In this document: positions 32,637-42,044 of the stretch, one piece after another | How positions within the stretch are numbered: position 1 is the stretch's first letter | How the letters are laid out: each line of letters opens with the position of its first letter | Assembly (NCBI GenBank): GCA_041397845.1 | Contig: JAWKVW010000009.1 | Span: 80,061 to 144,060 of the forward strand | DNA from: JAKPQE01 sp041397845 | GTDB lineage: Bacteria > Pseudomonadota > Alphaproteobacteria > Rhizobiales > JAKPQE01 | Direction: 5' to 3' | DNA length: 64,000 bases | Position numbers and translations under genes: made by a program | Notes under the pieces: generated by a model | Databases searched by the model: none | Told to the model about the DNA's origin: nothing | Seen by the model: the letters and a program-made list of their open reading frames with translations, nothing else

Positions 32637-33815
32637 TCAGGTCGCTGCCGGGAGCGGCTCGGCGCCGCGCATCGGGATCGCCTCGAGCGGCCCGGCGGCA
32701 CGGTCGATCCAGCCGCCACCGAGAACACGGGCAACATCGTCCTGGCTCTCGTAGAACACGCAGGCCTGTCCCGGCGCAACACCTTCCTCGCCGCCGACGA
32801 GGTCGACGGTGACGGTGTTGCCGCGCACCTGCACGAGAGCCGGGGTCGGCGGCCGGCTGGAGCGGACCTTGGCGTAGACCTCGATGCCGTCCGGGCCGAT
32901 ATCGGCAAGCTCGCCGCCGCCGATCCAGTTGACGTCGCGCAGCACGAGACGGCGGGTCAGCAGCGCCTCGCGCGGGCCGACGACGACTTCGCGGCGGTCG
33001 GCATCAAGCCGGACGACGAACAGCGGCTCGCCGACGGCGATGCCGAGGCCGCGGCGCTGGCCGACGGTGTAGCGGATGATGCCGTCGTGATGGCCGAGTT
33101 CGCGGCCGTCGACATGAACGATGCGGCCGGGTTCGGCGGCGCCGGGCTTCAGGCGCTCGATGACGTCGCTGTAGCGGCCGGAGGGAACGAAGCAGATGTC
33201 CTGGCTGTCGGCCTTGTCGGCGATCGGCAGGCCGAGGTCGCGAGCGATGTCGCGGGTCTCCTGCTTGGTCAGGCCGCCGAGCGGAAAGCGCAGGAAATCG
33301 AGCTGCGGGCGGGTGGTGGCGAACAGGAAATAGCTCTGGTCGCGGTCGCGGTCGACCGGACGATAGAGGGCGCGACCGCCGGTCGCCGGCCGGCTCTGGA
33401 CATAGTGGCCGGTGGCAAGGGCGGCGGCGCCGAGGTCGCGGGCGGTTTCCAGCAGGTCGTGGAACTTGACCGTCTGGTTGCAGGCGATGCAGGGCACCGG
33501 CGTCTCGCCGGAGATGTAGCTTTCGGCGAATGCGTCGATGACGGCCTCGCGGAAGCGGTCCTCATAGTCGAGGACGTAATGCGGGATGCCGAGGCGCTCG
33601 GCGACGCGGCGGGCGTCCTGAATGTCCTGGCCGGCGCAGCAGGCGCCCTTGCGGTGGGTGGCGCCGTGGTCGTAAAGCTGCAGCGTCATGCCGACAACGT
33701 CATAGCCCTGTCGCTTCAGCAGGCCGGCGACGACCGACGAGTCGACGCCGCCGGACATCGCGACGACGACGCGCGTGTCCTCGGGGCGGCCCGGCAGGTC
33801 GAGGCTGTTCATCAT
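32637..33815 (-). CDS. mnmA: tRNA-specific 2-thiouridylase MnmA
   Basis: About 392 aa. PP-loop SGGVDSSVVAGLL at the start, catalytic cysteine in CIACNQTVKF and the second in SQDICFVPSG, and the beta-barrel end GQACVFYE. MnmA thiolates U34 of tRNA Glu/Gln/Lys using IscS sulfur. Adjacent ATG codons at 33815 and 33812 both fit; longer in-frame starts lack a ribosome site. 30 bp separate it from the methyltransferase, so the pair may be an operon. Confidence 0.93.
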   Translation of the reverse strand: MMNSLDLPGRPEDTRVVVAMSGGVDSSVVAGLLKRQGYDVVGMTLQLYDHGATHRKGACCAGQDIQDARRVAERLGIPHYVLDYEDRFREAVIDAFAESYISGETPVPCIACNQTVKFHDLLETARDLGAAALATGHYVQSRPATGGRALYRPVDRDRDQSYFLFATTRPQLDFLRFPLGGLTKQETRDIARDLGLPIADKADSQDICFVPSGRYSDVIERLKPGAAEPGRIVHVDGRELGHHDGIIRYTVGQRRGLGIAVGEPLFVVRLDADRREVVVGPREALLTRRLVLRDVNWIGGGELADIGPDGIEVYAKVRSSRPPTPALVQVRGNTVTVDLVGGEEGVAPGQACVFYESQDDVARVLGGGWIDRAAGPLEAIPMRGAEPLPAAT

Positions 33816-34123
33816 GTCGGCACGTCCAGACAAAGCTCGCAGGCGCTCCGACCGCGCAGGCGCGGCAGCGTCCATTCGGGTGCGACTATAATGTCCGGCG
33901 CTTCATCTTCAAGGCTTCCAGCTTGCAGCGATATCCCGGCAAGGCCTGCCGGGGCTGCAGATTCTGCCGGGTCGTGGCGCCGGGCGAGGCGGGCGCTGGC
34001 CATGCTGTATTTCTGTAAATAGCGGAAAATACTGGAATTTTAATTCTATCTGACGACTGGCCCGAGGCTTGCTGCTGAAATTGCGGACTGGAATCCGCTC
34101 TTGTCGAACCGGAGTGAACGAGC
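33816..34123. other. Divergent intergenic region mnmA/fliK
   Basis: About 308 bp. The stretch 34003-34055 is noticeably AT-rich and is the likely site of promoters for one or both genes. No sigma-54, CtrA or FixK motif was convincing. No RNA gene seen. Confidence 0.4.
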
Positions 34124-35761
34124 GTGGCGAGTAACGCAGTTTCGGCAGTATCGACCCTTGCATCGGCCTTCACCGGCAGCGGCCGGCAGGCGAATGCGCG
34201 CGTCGACACGGCAACAAGCTTTTCCGACATCCTGGCGATGGGGCGCAGCGAGGACGGCGATGCGGCGCGCGAAGTCGCGTCCGGCAGCGATACCGAGCGG
34301 GCAGCGCGACTGGCGAGGCGCGTTTCGACAGATGATGCGCAGACGTCCTACGGCAGCGATGATGAGGTCGTGCGGCGGGCGGAGCCGGCGAATGACGATG
34401 TTGCGCCGGCAGAACGGGCGGAGCGGCCGGAGCGCGCCGAACGGCCCGAGCGAAGCGACCAACCCGAGCGGGCCGAACGGGCAGAAGCGTCCGATGATGC
34501 CGCCCCGAGCGAGGATGCTGTGCCGGCCGAGGATGCGGCAGCGGCCGGGGATGATGAGGTGGCCGATGCCGGGGGCAACGAGGCTGCCGATGCCGGGGCA
34601 ACCAGCGATGGCACCGAAGCGGCGCCGCAAGCTGAAGCCGTTGTGATGCCGGTTGCGCAGCAGGCGGAACAGGCGCTGGCGATGGCCGCCGAGATTGCCG
34701 CTGCAGGCGCGACCGGCGAGGGCGATGCCGTACCCGCCGCTACACCGGATGCGGAAACGGTTGCCGGCGCCGAGACTGCGGCCCTCGCCGCGACGCAGGG
34801 CGGCCTTGCTGTGGCGATGGCCGGTCCGGCCGGGGAAGCCAGCGCCGGCCTTGCGGTCGCGGCGGCGGCAAGCGGCATGACCGGGGAGGGCGGCAAGGGA
34901 GCGATCGACCCGCAGGCACTGAAGGCGCGTGCCGCGGCGGCGGCGGCCGATCCGGCTGCAGCCGTGGCGGCGGCCGGCGAGGATGACGGCGGCGTTGCCT
35001 CGTCCTTCGAGACGCTGGTGCGTCAGGCGGAAGGCAAGCAGGCCGGCGAGACGGCCAGGCCGATGCAGCGCCACGACGCCGACCCGAGCGCCCAGCCGGG
35101 CGTCAATCCCAATGCCCAGGCAGCGTCCCAGTCGAGCGCGCCGCGCGGCTTTGCCTCGGTGTTCGTCGAGGCGATGCGCAGCGCCGGCGGCAATGCACAG
35201 CCGGCGGCAGCCACCACGGACACGCTCGATCCCTCGCAACTGGCGATTTCGGCGGCCCGGCCGGGCATGGCCGGCACCGACATCCGGCTGACGCCGGCGG
35301 GCACGCACCTGCAGTCGACGGCGGCGAGCGCCGCCACGGTGCCGACGCTCGCGGTGGAGATCGCCAAGGGCGTTGCCAACGGCAAGACGAGCTTCGAGAT
35401 CCGTCTCGACCCGCCGGAGCTTGGCCGCGTCGACGTGCGCCTGCAGATCGACGGCGACGGCAAGGTGCACACGCATCTGACGGTGGAGCGGTCGGAAACC
35501 CTCGATCTCCTGCAGCGCGACGCGCGCGGCCTTGAAAAGGCCCTGCAGCAGGCCGGCCTCGACACCGACAAGGGCGGGCTGTCGTTCAGCCTTCGCGACG
35601 GCAACACCGGTCGCGGCCAGCAGAACGAGAGCTTTGCCGGCAATTCCGGCGCCAGCGAAACCGGCGGCACCGAGACTGAAACCCTGGCCGAGGCGAGCGC
35701 CGCCGAGGCCGTCACGCGTCAGAGCTTCTACGCTTCGTCGCGCCTCAACGTCATGGTCTGA
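34124..35761 (+). CDS. fliK: Flagellar hook-length control protein FliK
   Basis: A 545-aa protein. The N-terminal 330 residues are Ala/Glu/Asp-rich low complexity with repeats of ERAERPERAERPER type (about 85-125). The C-terminal Flg_hook domain is clear: KTSFEIRLDPPELGRVDVRLQIDGDGKVHTHLTVE near 420-455. FliK is exported and measures hook length. GTG 34124 follows GGAG by 9 bp; no nearer ATG. flgD follows after 56 bp, a common pairing. Confidence 0.88.
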   Translation: MASNAVSAVSTLASAFTGSGRQANARVDTATSFSDILAMGRSEDGDAAREVASGSDTERAARLARRVSTDDAQTSYGSDDEVVRRAEPANDDVAPAERAERPERAERPERSDQPERAERAEASDDAAPSEDAVPAEDAAAAGDDEVADAGGNEAADAGATSDGTEAAPQAEAVVMPVAQQAEQALAMAAEIAAAGATGEGDAVPAATPDAETVAGAETAALAATQGGLAVAMAGPAGEASAGLAVAAAASGMTGEGGKGAIDPQALKARAAAAAADPAAAVAAAGEDDGGVASSFETLVRQAEGKQAGETARPMQRHDADPSAQPGVNPNAQAASQSSAPRGFASVFVEAMRSAGGNAQPAAATTDTLDPSQLAISAARPGMAGTDIRLTPAGTHLQSTAASAATVPTLAVEIAKGVANGKTSFEIRLDPPELGRVDVRLQIDGDGKVHTHLTVERSETLDLLQRDARGLEKALQQAGLDTDKGGLSFSLRDGNTGRGQQNESFAGNSGASETGGTETETLAEASAAEAVTRQSFYASSRLNVMV

Positions 35762-35817
35762 GCCGGAAGGGCGCCCCGACGCGGGCGTTCCGGCAGACAG
35801 GGAAAGGCAAAGGTCCC

Positions 35818-36501
35818 ATGTCCATTTCGTCGATCGTCGACACCAGCACCGCCGCCAGCGCGGCGGCAAGCGCATCGACCTCGAAGTCGTCGACCAGCGC
35901 CAAGACGCTGGCCAGCAATTACGAGACCTTCCTGTCGCTGCTGACGACGCAGCTCAAGGTGCAGAATCCGCTCGATCCGATGGATACGAACGAATTCACC
36001 CAGCAGCTCGTGCAGTACTCGCAGGTCGAGCAGCAGATCAACATGAACAGCAATCTGGAGGATCTGATCACCCTCATCTCCTCCCAGGCCTCGAGCTCGA
36101 TCGTCGGCTATCTCGGCACGATGGTGACGGCGGAGGGCACGACCACGGATCTGACCGACGGCAGTGCCACCTGGCACTACGACTCGCCGCAGTCCTCGAA
36201 CGGCGCGGCGATCACCATCCGCAATTCCAGCGGGACCGTCGTCTATACCGATACGGCGAACCTCAACAGCGGCACCGGCACCTATACCTGGGACGGCAAG
36301 ACATCGACCGGAACGACGGCGCCGGACGGGCGCTATACGATCACGATCGACGCGCGCACCAGTTCCGGCAAGGGCATCGACGTGAATACTTCGGTGGCCG
36401 GAAAGGTGACCGGAATCGACCTTTCCGGCGACGAACCGGTGCTCGAGATCGGCGAAACGCGCCTGCCGATTTCCTCGGTCAAGTCGATCGCGGCGTCATA
36501 A
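35818..36501 (+). CDS. flgD: Flagellar hook-capping protein FlgD
   Basis: A 227-aa protein. The Ser/Ala-rich N terminus is followed by the FlgD signature YETFLSLLTTQLKVQNPLDPMDTNEFTQQLVQYSQVEQQ (about 40-78), then Tudor/FnIII-like beta domains (TWDGKTSTGTTAPDGRYTITI). It caps the growing hook to guide FlgE assembly. It probably forms an operon with fliK. Confidence 0.93.
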   Translation: MSISSIVDTSTAASAAASASTSKSSTSAKTLASNYETFLSLLTTQLKVQNPLDPMDTNEFTQQLVQYSQVEQQINMNSNLEDLITLISSQASSSIVGYLGTMVTAEGTTTDLTDGSATWHYDSPQSSNGAAITIRNSSGTVVYTDTANLNSGTGTYTWDGKTSTGTTAPDGRYTITIDARTSSGKGIDVNTSVAGKVTGIDLSGDEPVLEIGETRLPISSVKSIAAS

Positions 36502-36585
36502 AAGCGCCGCGAAACCGGTCCACAAAGTATCCGCAAGAGATGACGGCCGCCGACTGGCGGTCGTTAAGCGTTTCTTGCCAGCGCT

Positions 36586-36600
36586 TTAGGCAAATTTTAA
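36586..36600 (+). promoter_or_regulatory. CtrA-type box upstream of sciP
   Basis: TTAG-GCAAATT-TTAA matches the TTAA-N7-TTAA CtrA consensus with one mismatch. It is 54 bp before the sciP start. CtrA control of sciP is known in Caulobacter; here it is inferred. Confidence 0.5.
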
Positions 36601-36653
36601 AGCGGATGGCCTACTCTCGTATTTGAACAGGTCAGTTCGAGTGTGAGAGTAAA

Positions 36654-36929
36654 ATGACCGATCAGTTGCGTCCGAGGGTGAAGTATGTCATCGGCCCCGA
36701 TGGCAGCCCCCTCACCATTGCCGACCTTCCGCCGAAGAATACCAAGCGGTGGGTCATTCGCCGGAAGGCGGAAGTTGTCGCGGCGGTCCGCGGTGGCCTT
36801 CTTTCCCTGGAAGAGGCATGCGACCGATATACGTTGACCGTCGAAGAGTTTCTTTCCTGGCAGAGCTCGATCGACCAGCACGGCCTTGCGGGCCTCAGAA
36901 CCACACGAATTCAGCAATACAGGCAGTAG
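36654..36929 (+). CDS. sciP: CtrA inhibitor SciP (DUF1153)
   Basis: A 91-aa helix-turn-helix protein with the family text RVKYVIGPDGSPLTIADLPPKNTKRWVIRRKAEVVAAV and LSLEEACDRYTLTVEEFLSWQ. SciP binds CtrA and represses its targets, including flagellar and cell-cycle genes. It lies beside fliK and flgD, and a CtrA-like box lies upstream, consistent with feedback. The length is exactly that of the family. Confidence 0.93.
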   Translation: MTDQLRPRVKYVIGPDGSPLTIADLPPKNTKRWVIRRKAEVVAAVRGGLLSLEEACDRYTLTVEEFLSWQSSIDQHGLAGLRTTRIQQYRQ

Positions 36930-36968
36930 CTGCGGCGCGCGCTTCGCGCCCGGCCTGAAAATTCGGGA

Positions 36969-37000
36969 AACGCGCGTTGGCCTTGTCGCCGGCGCGCGTT
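36969..37000 (+). terminator. Possible terminator after sciP
   Basis: AACGCGCG (36969-36976) pairs with CGCGCGTT (36993-37000), followed by TTCG. The loop is long (16 nt) and the T-tract short, so efficiency is doubtful. It also lies just past the 3' end of the convergent GNAT gene. Confidence 0.4.
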
Positions 37001-37016
37001 TTCGTTCGCGTGCGTT

Positions 37017-37607
37017 TCAGCCGATCGCCGGAACGGCGGGCGCCGTGTCGCGCGGCAGGGTGCCGGTGAGGCGCGGATCGTCGGCGACCTCGACGGCGTA
37101 TTTGTACGGCCGGACACCGGAGCGCCGATAAAAGCCAAGCGCGGCCGGGTGGTCGAGATTGCAGGTGTGGACCCAGACCCGGGCCGGATTGCCGGCAAAG
37201 GCGAGCTTCAGGGCCTCGGTCATCAGCCAGCGGCCGGCACCGGTGCCGACCTCTTCGGCGACGAGGCCGAAAAAGGCGATCTCGACCTCGCCGGGGGTGC
37301 GGCGATCAAGTTCAAGAAGGCCGATGTCGGCGCCGTCGCGGGTGAGGGCGAAGACGTCGACGCCGGGGTCGGCGAGGATCGCGGCAAGTTTCGCGGCCGG
37401 CATCTCGAGGCGCGAGTACCACAGCCATTCGGCACCGACGCGAGAATAGAGGGCGCGATACCAGTCGATATCGGGCGCCTTGCAGGCCTTCAGGTCAAGG
37501 TCCGGCCGGGCGGGGGCCGCCGTCCCGGGCGGGCTTGTCATTTCCAGGAAAGTGACGACGGAGGCGATCTTGCCGGCCGGGATGTCGTGATAGCCGTTTT
37601 CCAGCAT
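37017..37607 (-). CDS. GNAT-family N-acetyltransferase
   Basis: A 196-aa protein with the acetyl-CoA core: ADIGLLELDRRTPGEVEIAFFGLVAEEVGTGAGRWLM (motif A, G-X-G-X-G/A) and HPAALGFYRRSGVRPY (motif B) at about 150-165. An N-terminal extension of about 40 residues precedes the fold. The substrate is unknown; a small molecule is more likely than a ribosomal protein, judging by divergence from RimI. Monocistronic, convergent with sciP. Confidence 0.82.
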   Translation of the reverse strand: MLENGYHDIPAGKIASVVTFLEMTSPPGTAAPARPDLDLKACKAPDIDWYRALYSRVGAEWLWYSRLEMPAAKLAAILADPGVDVFALTRDGADIGLLELDRRTPGEVEIAFFGLVAEEVGTGAGRWLMTEALKLAFAGNPARVWVHTCNLDHPAALGFYRRSGVRPYKYAVEVADDPRLTGTLPRDTAPAVPAIG

Positions 37608-37776
37608 TTGGCCCTCTCAGGCGTTGATTTGGCGTCGACAGGCGTTACGGCAGGCCGGCGCCGGCCGCAAGAGGCCGGTAGACAAGCTCGCGAATATGCG
37701 AAACTGTGGCGACAGACACAGCATGGCCGCCGAAACAGAACGGCGGCCTTTCCACGAATGACAAAGGGGGATGGAG

Positions 37777-38307
37777 ATGTCCGTCGAACTCGTCCTGACG
37801 GTGATCGCACGCGACCGGCCCGGTCTCGTCGAAACGCTCTCCGATACGGTCGCGAAATTTGCCGGCAACTGGATCGACAGCGCCATGGCGCGGCTTGGCG
37901 GCGAGTTCGCGGGCATTGTGCGGGTCGAGGTGCCGGAGGCTTCCGTCGAAAAGCTCGAGGGCGCGCTCTCGGCGCTTTCCGAGAAGGATATCTCGGTGAG
38001 CTGGCGGCTTGGCCCGCGCAATGACGAGCCGAGCGGCCGGCGCCTGCGGATCAACGTCATCGGCCAGGACCATACCGGCATCGTGCGCGACGTTTCGGCG
38101 ACGCTGGCCAAGCAGGGCGTCAGCGTCGACCGCCTGAACACGACCGTCTTTGCCGGCTCGATGTCCGGCGCGCCGATGTTCGTTGCCGAGGCCGAGGTGA
38201 TCGTTCCGGAAGGTGCCGACCTTGAGGACCTGCGCGACGCGCTGGAGCGGATCGCTGCCGACATCATGGTCGATGTCGACGTGCAGGAGCTGGAGCTGGA
38301 GGAATAG
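37777..38307 (+). CDS. ACT-domain protein, glycine cleavage repressor (GcvR)-like
   Basis: A 176-aa protein with two ACT domains: VELVLTVIARDRPGLVETLSDTVAKFAGNW at the N terminus and RLRINVIGQDHTGIVRDVSATLAKQGVSVDRL from about 90. This is the GcvR layout; it may sense an amino acid and modulate a regulator rather than bind DNA. ATG 37777 is preferred to ATG 37771 because GGGGG is then six bases upstream. The 3' end overlaps the convergent MocR gene by 44 bp. Confidence 0.8.
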   Translation: MSVELVLTVIARDRPGLVETLSDTVAKFAGNWIDSAMARLGGEFAGIVRVEVPEASVEKLEGALSALSEKDISVSWRLGPRNDEPSGRRLRINVIGQDHTGIVRDVSATLAKQGVSVDRLNTTVFAGSMSGAPMFVAEAEVIVPEGADLEDLRDALERIAADIMVDVDVQELELEE

Positions 38308-39706
38308 TCCGGGCGGTGGCGGCCATCGCTTCGGCGAGCACCTCGCAGATCTTCGGGTCGTCCGACTGGGCGACATTGAAGCGCAGGAAGCCGCCGGATG
38401 TCCGGGCCGGGCTGAAGGCATTGCCGGGGGCGAGCACGACCCCGGCGGCAAGGGCATGGCGGGCAATGGCGCCGGCATCGAGACCCTCGGGCAGGCGGCA
38501 CCAGAGGAACATGCCGGCACGCGGCTCGATCGCCGGTTCAAGGCCGAGTGGCCGCAGCCGGGCGGCGGTTTCGACCCTTTTCCTCGCCAGTCGCAGGCGC
38601 AGCGTCTCGACGTGGCGGCGATAGGTGCTCTCCTTGAGAAGCGCCAGCACCAGCGCGGCGGCAAGATGGCTGCTGCCGGCGCTTGTGGCGATCTTCAGAT
38701 CGACAAGGGCTTCGATCCAGTCATGGCGGGCGACGATGTAGCCGCAGCGGACGGATGCCGAGAGCGTTTTTGAAAAACTGCCGACCTGCACGACCCGTTC
38801 GAGGCCATCGAGCGCCGCCAGTCTCGGTGTGGGTTCGTCCTGAAAATCGGCGAAGATGTCGTCCTCGATGATGGTCATGCCGGTGCCCTGGCAGAGCTGG
38901 AGCAGCCGATGGGCGGTTGCGGCCGAAATGCTGCCGCCGGTCGGATTGTGGAGGGCGGAATTGGTGATGTAGAGGCGCGGGCGATGGGCCGACACGGCCG
39001 TTGCGAAGGCGTCGAGGTCCGGACCGGTCGAAGTGAAGGGCACGCCGACGACCCTGGCGCGGTGGGCGCGCAACAGGGCGTGGAAATTGAAATAGCAGGG
39101 ATCGTCGACGAGCACCGTGTCGCCGGGCTCGATGAGGAAGCGGCACAGGAGGTCGACGGCGTGCGTGCCTGAATCGGCCAGCACGATCTGGTCGGGCGAC
39201 GCGGCGATGCCATAGCGGCCGACCCGGCGGGCCACGAGCTCGCGCAGGCCCGGCAGGCCAAGGGGCGTGCTGTAGTTGGCAAGCGTTGCGTCGGCGTCGC
39301 GCGCCAGACCGCGCAGGGCACGCCGGATCGCATCCTGCGGCATCCAGTCGGGCGGCAGCCAGCCACAGCCGGGCTTCAGCAGTGTTTCCTCGTCTTCCAG
39401 CGACTGGCGCCAGATCCAGAGGGGGTCGATTTCGCGGTCGAGGCGCGGGCCGATCTCGGCAAGGGTCAGCGGCGCGAGCGGGGCGGCGACATAAAACCCG
39501 GAGCCGGGCCGGGCGCGGATCGCCCCTTCCGCCGCCAGCCGGTCATAGGCCTCGGTGACCGTGAAGGTGGAAACACCCATTGTCCGGGCGAAGGCGCGGA
39601 TCGAGGGCAGGCGGGCGCCCGGCACGAGGCTGCGGGCGGCAATCTGCTGGCGCACGGCGTTCATGACCGTTTCGGTCAGGCTTTCGCGGGCGTTGCCCCT
39701 GGCCAT
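38264..39706 (-). CDS. MocR/PdxR-type GntR regulator with aminotransferase domain
   Basis: About 480 aa. The N-terminal GntR winged helix is LTETVMNAVRQQIAARSLVPGARLPSIRAFARTMGVSTFTVTEAYDRL, followed by a class I aminotransferase-like domain with the PLP lysine in VGSFSKTLSASVRCGYIV. MocR proteins bind PLP and an amino compound to control a neighbour, here probably the divergent EamA exporter. ATG 39706 (MARGNARES) is chosen; ATG 39727 is seven codons longer. Confidence 0.87.
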   Translation of the reverse strand: MARGNARESLTETVMNAVRQQIAARSLVPGARLPSIRAFARTMGVSTFTVTEAYDRLAAEGAIRARPGSGFYVAAPLAPLTLAEIGPRLDREIDPLWIWRQSLEDEETLLKPGCGWLPPDWMPQDAIRRALRGLARDADATLANYSTPLGLPGLRELVARRVGRYGIAASPDQIVLADSGTHAVDLLCRFLIEPGDTVLVDDPCYFNFHALLRAHRARVVGVPFTSTGPDLDAFATAVSAHRPRLYITNSALHNPTGGSISAATAHRLLQLCQGTGMTIIEDDIFADFQDEPTPRLAALDGLERVVQVGSFSKTLSASVRCGYIVARHDWIEALVDLKIATSAGSSHLAAALVLALLKESTYRRHVETLRLRLARKRVETAARLRPLGLEPAIEPRAGMFLWCRLPEGLDAGAIARHALAAGVVLAPGNAFSPARTSGGFLRFNVAQSDDPKICEVLAEAMAATARTIPPAPAPARRHRP

Positions 39707-39760
39707 CTGTACCGGTCTCCGCTCCATGACAGTTTTGGCGGGAATTGTGCAGGACTGTAC
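39707..39760. promoter_or_regulatory. Candidate MocR operator, CTGTAC direct repeats
   Basis: CTGTAC occurs at 39707-39712 and 39755-39760 in the same orientation within the divergent mocR/eamA region. MocR regulators often bind spaced direct repeats near their own promoter. No biochemical support; the first copy abuts the mocR start codon. Confidence 0.35.
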
Positions 39761-39810
39761 ATGGCCCGGCGAGCGCCTTTGCCATCGATATGGCGGCAAG
39801 GGAGATCGCC

Positions 39811-40734
39811 ATGAACAGGAATACGAGAGGCTGGATCGACGGCCTCACAGGCATCATCATCTTCAGCGGCTCGTTGCCGGCAACGCGGCTTGCGGTCGCC
39901 GGGCTCGATCCGCTGTTCCTGACGGCGGCGCGGGCGACCATCGCCGGCGTTCTGGCCGGGTCGGCGCTCCTGCTGCTGCGGGCCGAGTGGCCGAAGCGGC
40001 ACGATCTCGGGCCGCTCGTCGCGATCGCGCTCGGCGTCGTCGTCGGCTTTCCGCTCTTCACGGCACTGGCGCTGACACGGGTGACGGCGGCGCATTCGAC
40101 CGTCTTTCTGGGACTTCTGCCGCTGGCGACGGCGGTTTTCGGCGTGGTGCGCGGCGGCGAGCGGCCGCGGCCGCTGTTCTGGCTGTTCGCCACTATCGGC
40201 AGTGGGCTGGTTGCGGGTTTTGCGATGACGGCGGGCGTCGCGGCCGATCCGGTCGGGGATATCCTCCTTCTCGTTGCCATCGTCGTTTGCGGATTTGGCT
40301 ATGCGGAGGGGGCGAAGCAGACGCGGCGGCTCGGCGGCTGGCAGGTGATCTGCTGGGCGCTCGTCGTCTCATTGCCGGTGATGGCGCCGCTGGCGCTCGT
40401 CACGGTGCCGGCCGCGCCGCAGGCGGTCGGGCTGACGGCCTGGGCCGGCCTTGGCTATGTCTCGCTGTTCAGCATGTTGATCGGCTTCATCTTCTGGTAT
40501 CGCGGCCTTGCGGCGGGCGGCATCGCGGCGGTCGGCCAGCTACAGCTCCTGCAGCCGCTGCTCGGCCTTGGTCTTGCGGCGGCGCTGCTCGGCGAGCATG
40601 TCAGCCCGGCAATGCTCGTGGTGACGAGCGGTGTTCTTTGCGTCGCGGGGGCCCGGCACTTTGCCCGCCAGCCGCTGGCGCCGGTGCCAATGACGGCAGC
40701 TCCGGGCACCGCCGATCCGAACCCTGCACAATGA
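39811..40734 (+). CDS. EamA/DMT-family transporter
   Basis: A 307-aa inner-membrane protein with about ten hydrophobic segments in two EamA halves (GIIIFSGSLPATRLAVAGLDPLFLTAARATIAG; then LTAWAGLGYVSLFSMLIGFIFWYRGLAAGGIAAVGQLQLLQPLLGLGLAA). Such exporters often expel amino acids or metabolites. ATG 39811 has AAGGGAG upstream. Divergence from a MocR regulator suggests control by it. Confidence 0.88.
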   Translation: MNRNTRGWIDGLTGIIIFSGSLPATRLAVAGLDPLFLTAARATIAGVLAGSALLLLRAEWPKRHDLGPLVAIALGVVVGFPLFTALALTRVTAAHSTVFLGLLPLATAVFGVVRGGERPRPLFWLFATIGSGLVAGFAMTAGVAADPVGDILLLVAIVVCGFGYAEGAKQTRRLGGWQVICWALVVSLPVMAPLALVTVPAAPQAVGLTAWAGLGYVSLFSMLIGFIFWYRGLAAGGIAAVGQLQLLQPLLGLGLAAALLGEHVSPAMLVVTSGVLCVAGARHFARQPLAPVPMTAAPGTADPNPAQ

Positions 40735-40765
40735 AAAACGCCGCCGCGTGAGGTCGCGGCGGCGT
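40734..40765. terminator. Bidirectional terminator between eamA-like gene and hydroxyacid dehydrogenase
   Basis: A perfect 11-bp stem (ACGCCGCCGCG, 40738-40748, with CGCGGCGGCGT, 40755-40765) and a six-base loop. On the minus strand it ends in TTTTT; on the plus strand the T-run is interrupted (TCATTTT). It serves two converging genes. Confidence 0.75.
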
Positions 40766-40770
40766 CATTT

Positions 40771-41799
40771 TCAAAGCGGCGTCTTTCGAAAGACGCGAAC
40801 CGGCCGAGCATCGTCGGCAGGACGCGGTCCGGCGGGCGATGGCCGTCCATGAAGGTCTTGATGTTGATGATGACCTTCTCGCCCATGTCGACGCGGCCCT
40901 CGATGGTGGCCGAGCCCATGTGCGGCAGCAGCACGATCTTGCCTTCGCGGGCGAGCTTGACGAGCTTCGGGTTGACGGCCGGCTCGTGCTCGAACACGTC
41001 GAGGCCGGCGCCGGCGAGATCATTGTGCTCGAGCATGCGGATGAGGGCGTTCTCGTCGATCACCTCGCCACGGGCGGTGTTGACGATGTAGGCCTCGGGC
41101 CGGAGCAGCTTCAGCCGGCGGGCCGAGAGCAGGTGATAGGTGCCGGGCGTGTGCGGGCAGTTGATCGAGACAATGTCCATGCGGGCCAGCATCTGGTCGA
41201 GGCTGTCCCAATAGGTCGCGTCGAGCGCTTCTCGATCGAGGCCGCGAGGCGGCGGCGGTTGTGGTAGTGAATCTGCAGGCCGAAGGCCTTGGCGCGGCGG
41301 GCGACTGCCTGACCGATGCGGCCCATGCCGACGATGCCGAGACGCTGCCCCAGATGCGGTGGCCGAGCATCCAGGTCGGCGACCAGCCGGCCTGTGCTTC
41401 GCCGCCCTCGAGCACGCGGGCGCCATCAGTCAGACGGCGCGGCACGGCGAGAATCAGCGCCATGGTCATGTCGGCGGTGTCCTCGGTGAGAACGCCGGGG
41501 GTGTTCGTCACCGTGATGCCACGGTTGTTGGCGGTGCCGACGTCGATGTTGTCGACGCCATTGCCGAAATTGGCGATGAGGTGAAGGTTTTCGCCGGCCT
41601 GGGACAGGACGCCCGCGTCGATGCGGTCGGTCACGGTCGGAACCAGCACGTCGGCGACGCGCACGGCATCGACGAGCTCGGCCTGGGTCATCGGCCGATC
41701 GTCAAGATTGAGCCGCGTCTCGAACAGCTCGCGCATCCGCGTCTCGACCGAGTCGGGCAGCTTGCGCGTCACCACGACCCAGCGGCTTTTCTTGGACAT
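40771..41799 (-). CDS. D-isomer specific 2-hydroxyacid dehydrogenase (frame interrupted)
   Basis: GxGR/hydroxypyruvate reductase type, about 334 aa when joined. Start MSKKSRWVVVTRKLPDSVE; substrate-domain FGNGVDNIDV; NAD motif GIVGMGRIGQAVARRAKAFG (in another frame); catalytic REV-type NTARGEVIDE and histidine in LPHMGSATIE. One base is missing near 41345 (WGK/RLGIV) and one near 41230 (IEE/ALDATYW). The C terminus VLPTML should stop within a few codons; the exact end is uncertain because the frame may slip again before TGA 40771. Isolated, convergent with the EamA gene. Confidence 0.82.
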
Positions 41800-42044
41800 A
41801 TGCTACGCCTCACGGGATGTGTTGACAGGTCGTTAACCGCGGGCCGACAGACTCAGTGGATCAGCCTCTCCGCCACGCAGCGCTCGGTTACGTCCTTCTC
41901 TAGCAGATGGACCGGGAAAGACAAAGGCAGACGGACGTCGGTAGCGGCGACACGCGACCGCTTGATGACGGCCGGGCTGAAGGATAGACAGGGCGCCGTG
42001 TCGGCACTGCCGATAAGGGCATCCGGCGGGAGATGTAACCAGTC

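Noticed and set aside
31875..34022. Plus-strand open frame of about 715 codons across pmtA and mnmA
   Set aside because: Both minus-strand genes have full catalytic motifs; the plus frame is a GC artefact spanning two genes.
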